From the NCBI RefSeq assembly GCF_013248975.1, contig NZ_JABRWH010000001.1, forward strand, positions 3,864,001 through 3,928,000: a stretch of 64,000 bases of DNA. Reading direction: 5' to 3'. Below are positions 63,318-64,000 of this stretch, in pieces. The first letter of the stretch is position 1, and the number at the start of each line of letters is the position of its first letter. The notes beneath the pieces are model-generated. The model was not told the DNA's origin, ran no database searches, and saw only the letters and a list, made by a program, of their open reading frames with translations. Source of the DNA: Neobacillus endophyticus (GTDB lineage: Bacteria > Bacillota > Bacilli > Bacillales > Cytobacillaceae). A program made the translations under genes and the position numbers.

Positions 63318-64000
63318 ATGGGTCGTAAATGGAATAATATTAAAGATAAAAAAGCAGCAAAAGATGCGAATACAAGCCGTATTTTTGCCAAGTTTGGCCG
63401 TGAAATTTATGTTGCTGCCAAACAAGGTGTACCTGATCCGGAAGGAAACCAAGCATTAAAATTCGTTCTAGAACGTGCGAAAACCTACAATGTTCCCCGC
63501 CACATCATCGATCGTGCGATTGAAAAAGCTAAAGGTGGGTCTGAAGAAAGCTATGACAGCCTTCGCTATGAAGGTTTTGGACCAAACGGTTCCATGGTCA
63601 TTGTAGATGCTTTGACAAATAATGTGAATCGTACGGCATCTGATGTTCGTGCAGCATTTGGTAAAAACGGTGGAAACATGGGTGTCAGCGGTTCCGTTGC
63701 TTATATGTTTGATGCGACAGCTGTTATCGGTGTTGAAGGGAAATCAGAAGAAGAAGTAATGGAAATTTTAATGGAAGCAGATGTTGATGCCCGCGACATT
63801 ATTCAAGAAGAAGATCATACGATCGTTTATGCGGAGCCCGATCAATTCCACGCCGTTCAAGAAGCATTTAAAGCCGCAGGAATAACAGAATTTTCCGTTG
63901 CGGAACTATCGATGCTTCCGCAAAGTGAAGTCACTCTTCCTGAGGACGCAATGGCAAAATTCGAGAAAATGATTGACGCCTTAGAAGACCTTGAAGACGT
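63318..64000 (+). CDS. yeeI: YebC/PmpR-family protein, YeeI type (partial at 3' end)
   Basis: The frame from ATG at 63318 runs off the window after 227 codons with no stop, so about ten residues are missing if the length is the usual ~240. It starts [20 protein letters not shown], the YeeI branch rather than the MAGHSKW start of the YrbC branch. Conserved segments are [37 protein letters not shown] and [19 protein letters not shown]. The family is annotated as DNA-binding regulators; more recent work links some members to translation of proline-rich stretches, but the role of this branch is not settled. Confidence 0.95.
   Translation, partial: MGRKWNNIKDKKAAKDANTSRIFAKFGREIYVAAKQGVPDPEGNQALKFVLERAKTYNVPRHIIDRAIEKAKGGSEESYDSLRYEGFGPNGSMVIVDALTNNVNRTASDVRAAFGKNGGNMGVSGSVAYMFDATAVIGVEGKSEEEVMEILMEADVDARDIIQEEDHTIVYAEPDQFHAVQEAFKAAGITEFSVAELSMLPQSEVTLPEDAMAKFEKMIDALEDLED

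Noticed and set aside
1..64000. Prophage, insertion sequence, integron or toxin-antitoxin island
   Set aside because: No transposase, integrase, terminase, toxin or antitoxin frame was seen; the holin-like protein at 8145-8426 has no phage neighbours.

Overview
The window looks like chromosome from an endospore-forming member of the Bacillaceae (Bacillus/Neobacillus type). It is AT-rich, has strong AGGAGG-like ribosome binding sites with frequent TTG/GTG starts, and carries spoIIP, a CotB-like coat gene, a preQ1-I riboswitch on queCDE, a T-box on ilvA and YeeI/YneR/YkaA-type genes. The genus cannot be fixed from sequence alone. I saw no rRNA, tRNA, CRISPR array, transposase or prophage.

Layout. 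1-13 kb: end of a PII gene and its ammonium transporter, an FbpA-like small protein, a pit/DUF47 phosphate operon (minus), a HesB-like protein, a flavin reductase, oligoendopeptidase F, an FtsH-like AAA protease, SpoIIP and an orphan CoxG-like protein. 13-17.6 kb: a CotB-like coat protein, an unrecognised membrane protein, and preQ1 riboswitch-queC-queD-queE. 17.6-25 kb: nucleoside genes (a nupC broken by one extra base, an MFS transporter, deoD) with twin promoter-operators, then a DeoR regulator/oxidoreductase/UPF0303 operon and a TrmB regulator. 25.6-51.9 kb: the striking part. One 15.9-kb gene encodes a protein of about 5,300 residues built almost wholly from Thr/Asn/Gly-rich repeats with a 39-residue period. 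It is followed, across a nested double hairpin, by six glycosyltransferase-type genes (three paralogous GT2-TPR proteins, a GT-A-like protein, a GT2, a GT4) and a small beta-rich protein. 52-64 kb: a secreted nuclease-like lipoprotein, peptidase, transglutaminase-like, beta-lactamase-like and SpoIID/LytB cell-wall proteins, an MFS exporter, gamma-carbonic anhydrase, T-box-ilvA and a YeeI/YebC protein cut by the window end.

Working model for the large locus (inference). The giant protein has no signal peptide, membrane anchor or sorting motif. It has a Lys/Pro/His-rich, Cys-containing head, a very long presumed beta-solenoid, and a compact C-terminal domain resembling DUF6385. With a dedicated cytoplasmic glycosyltransferase set next to it, the simplest reading is a glycosylated surface layer or fibre, most plausibly on the spore, made and modified in the mother cell. 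The repeats display several Thr-x-Thr and Asn-x-Thr motifs per unit, which are candidate sugar-attachment or surface-binding ladders.

Many gene starts were moved from the longest open frame to the start with the best ribosome binding site; this is stated per entry.
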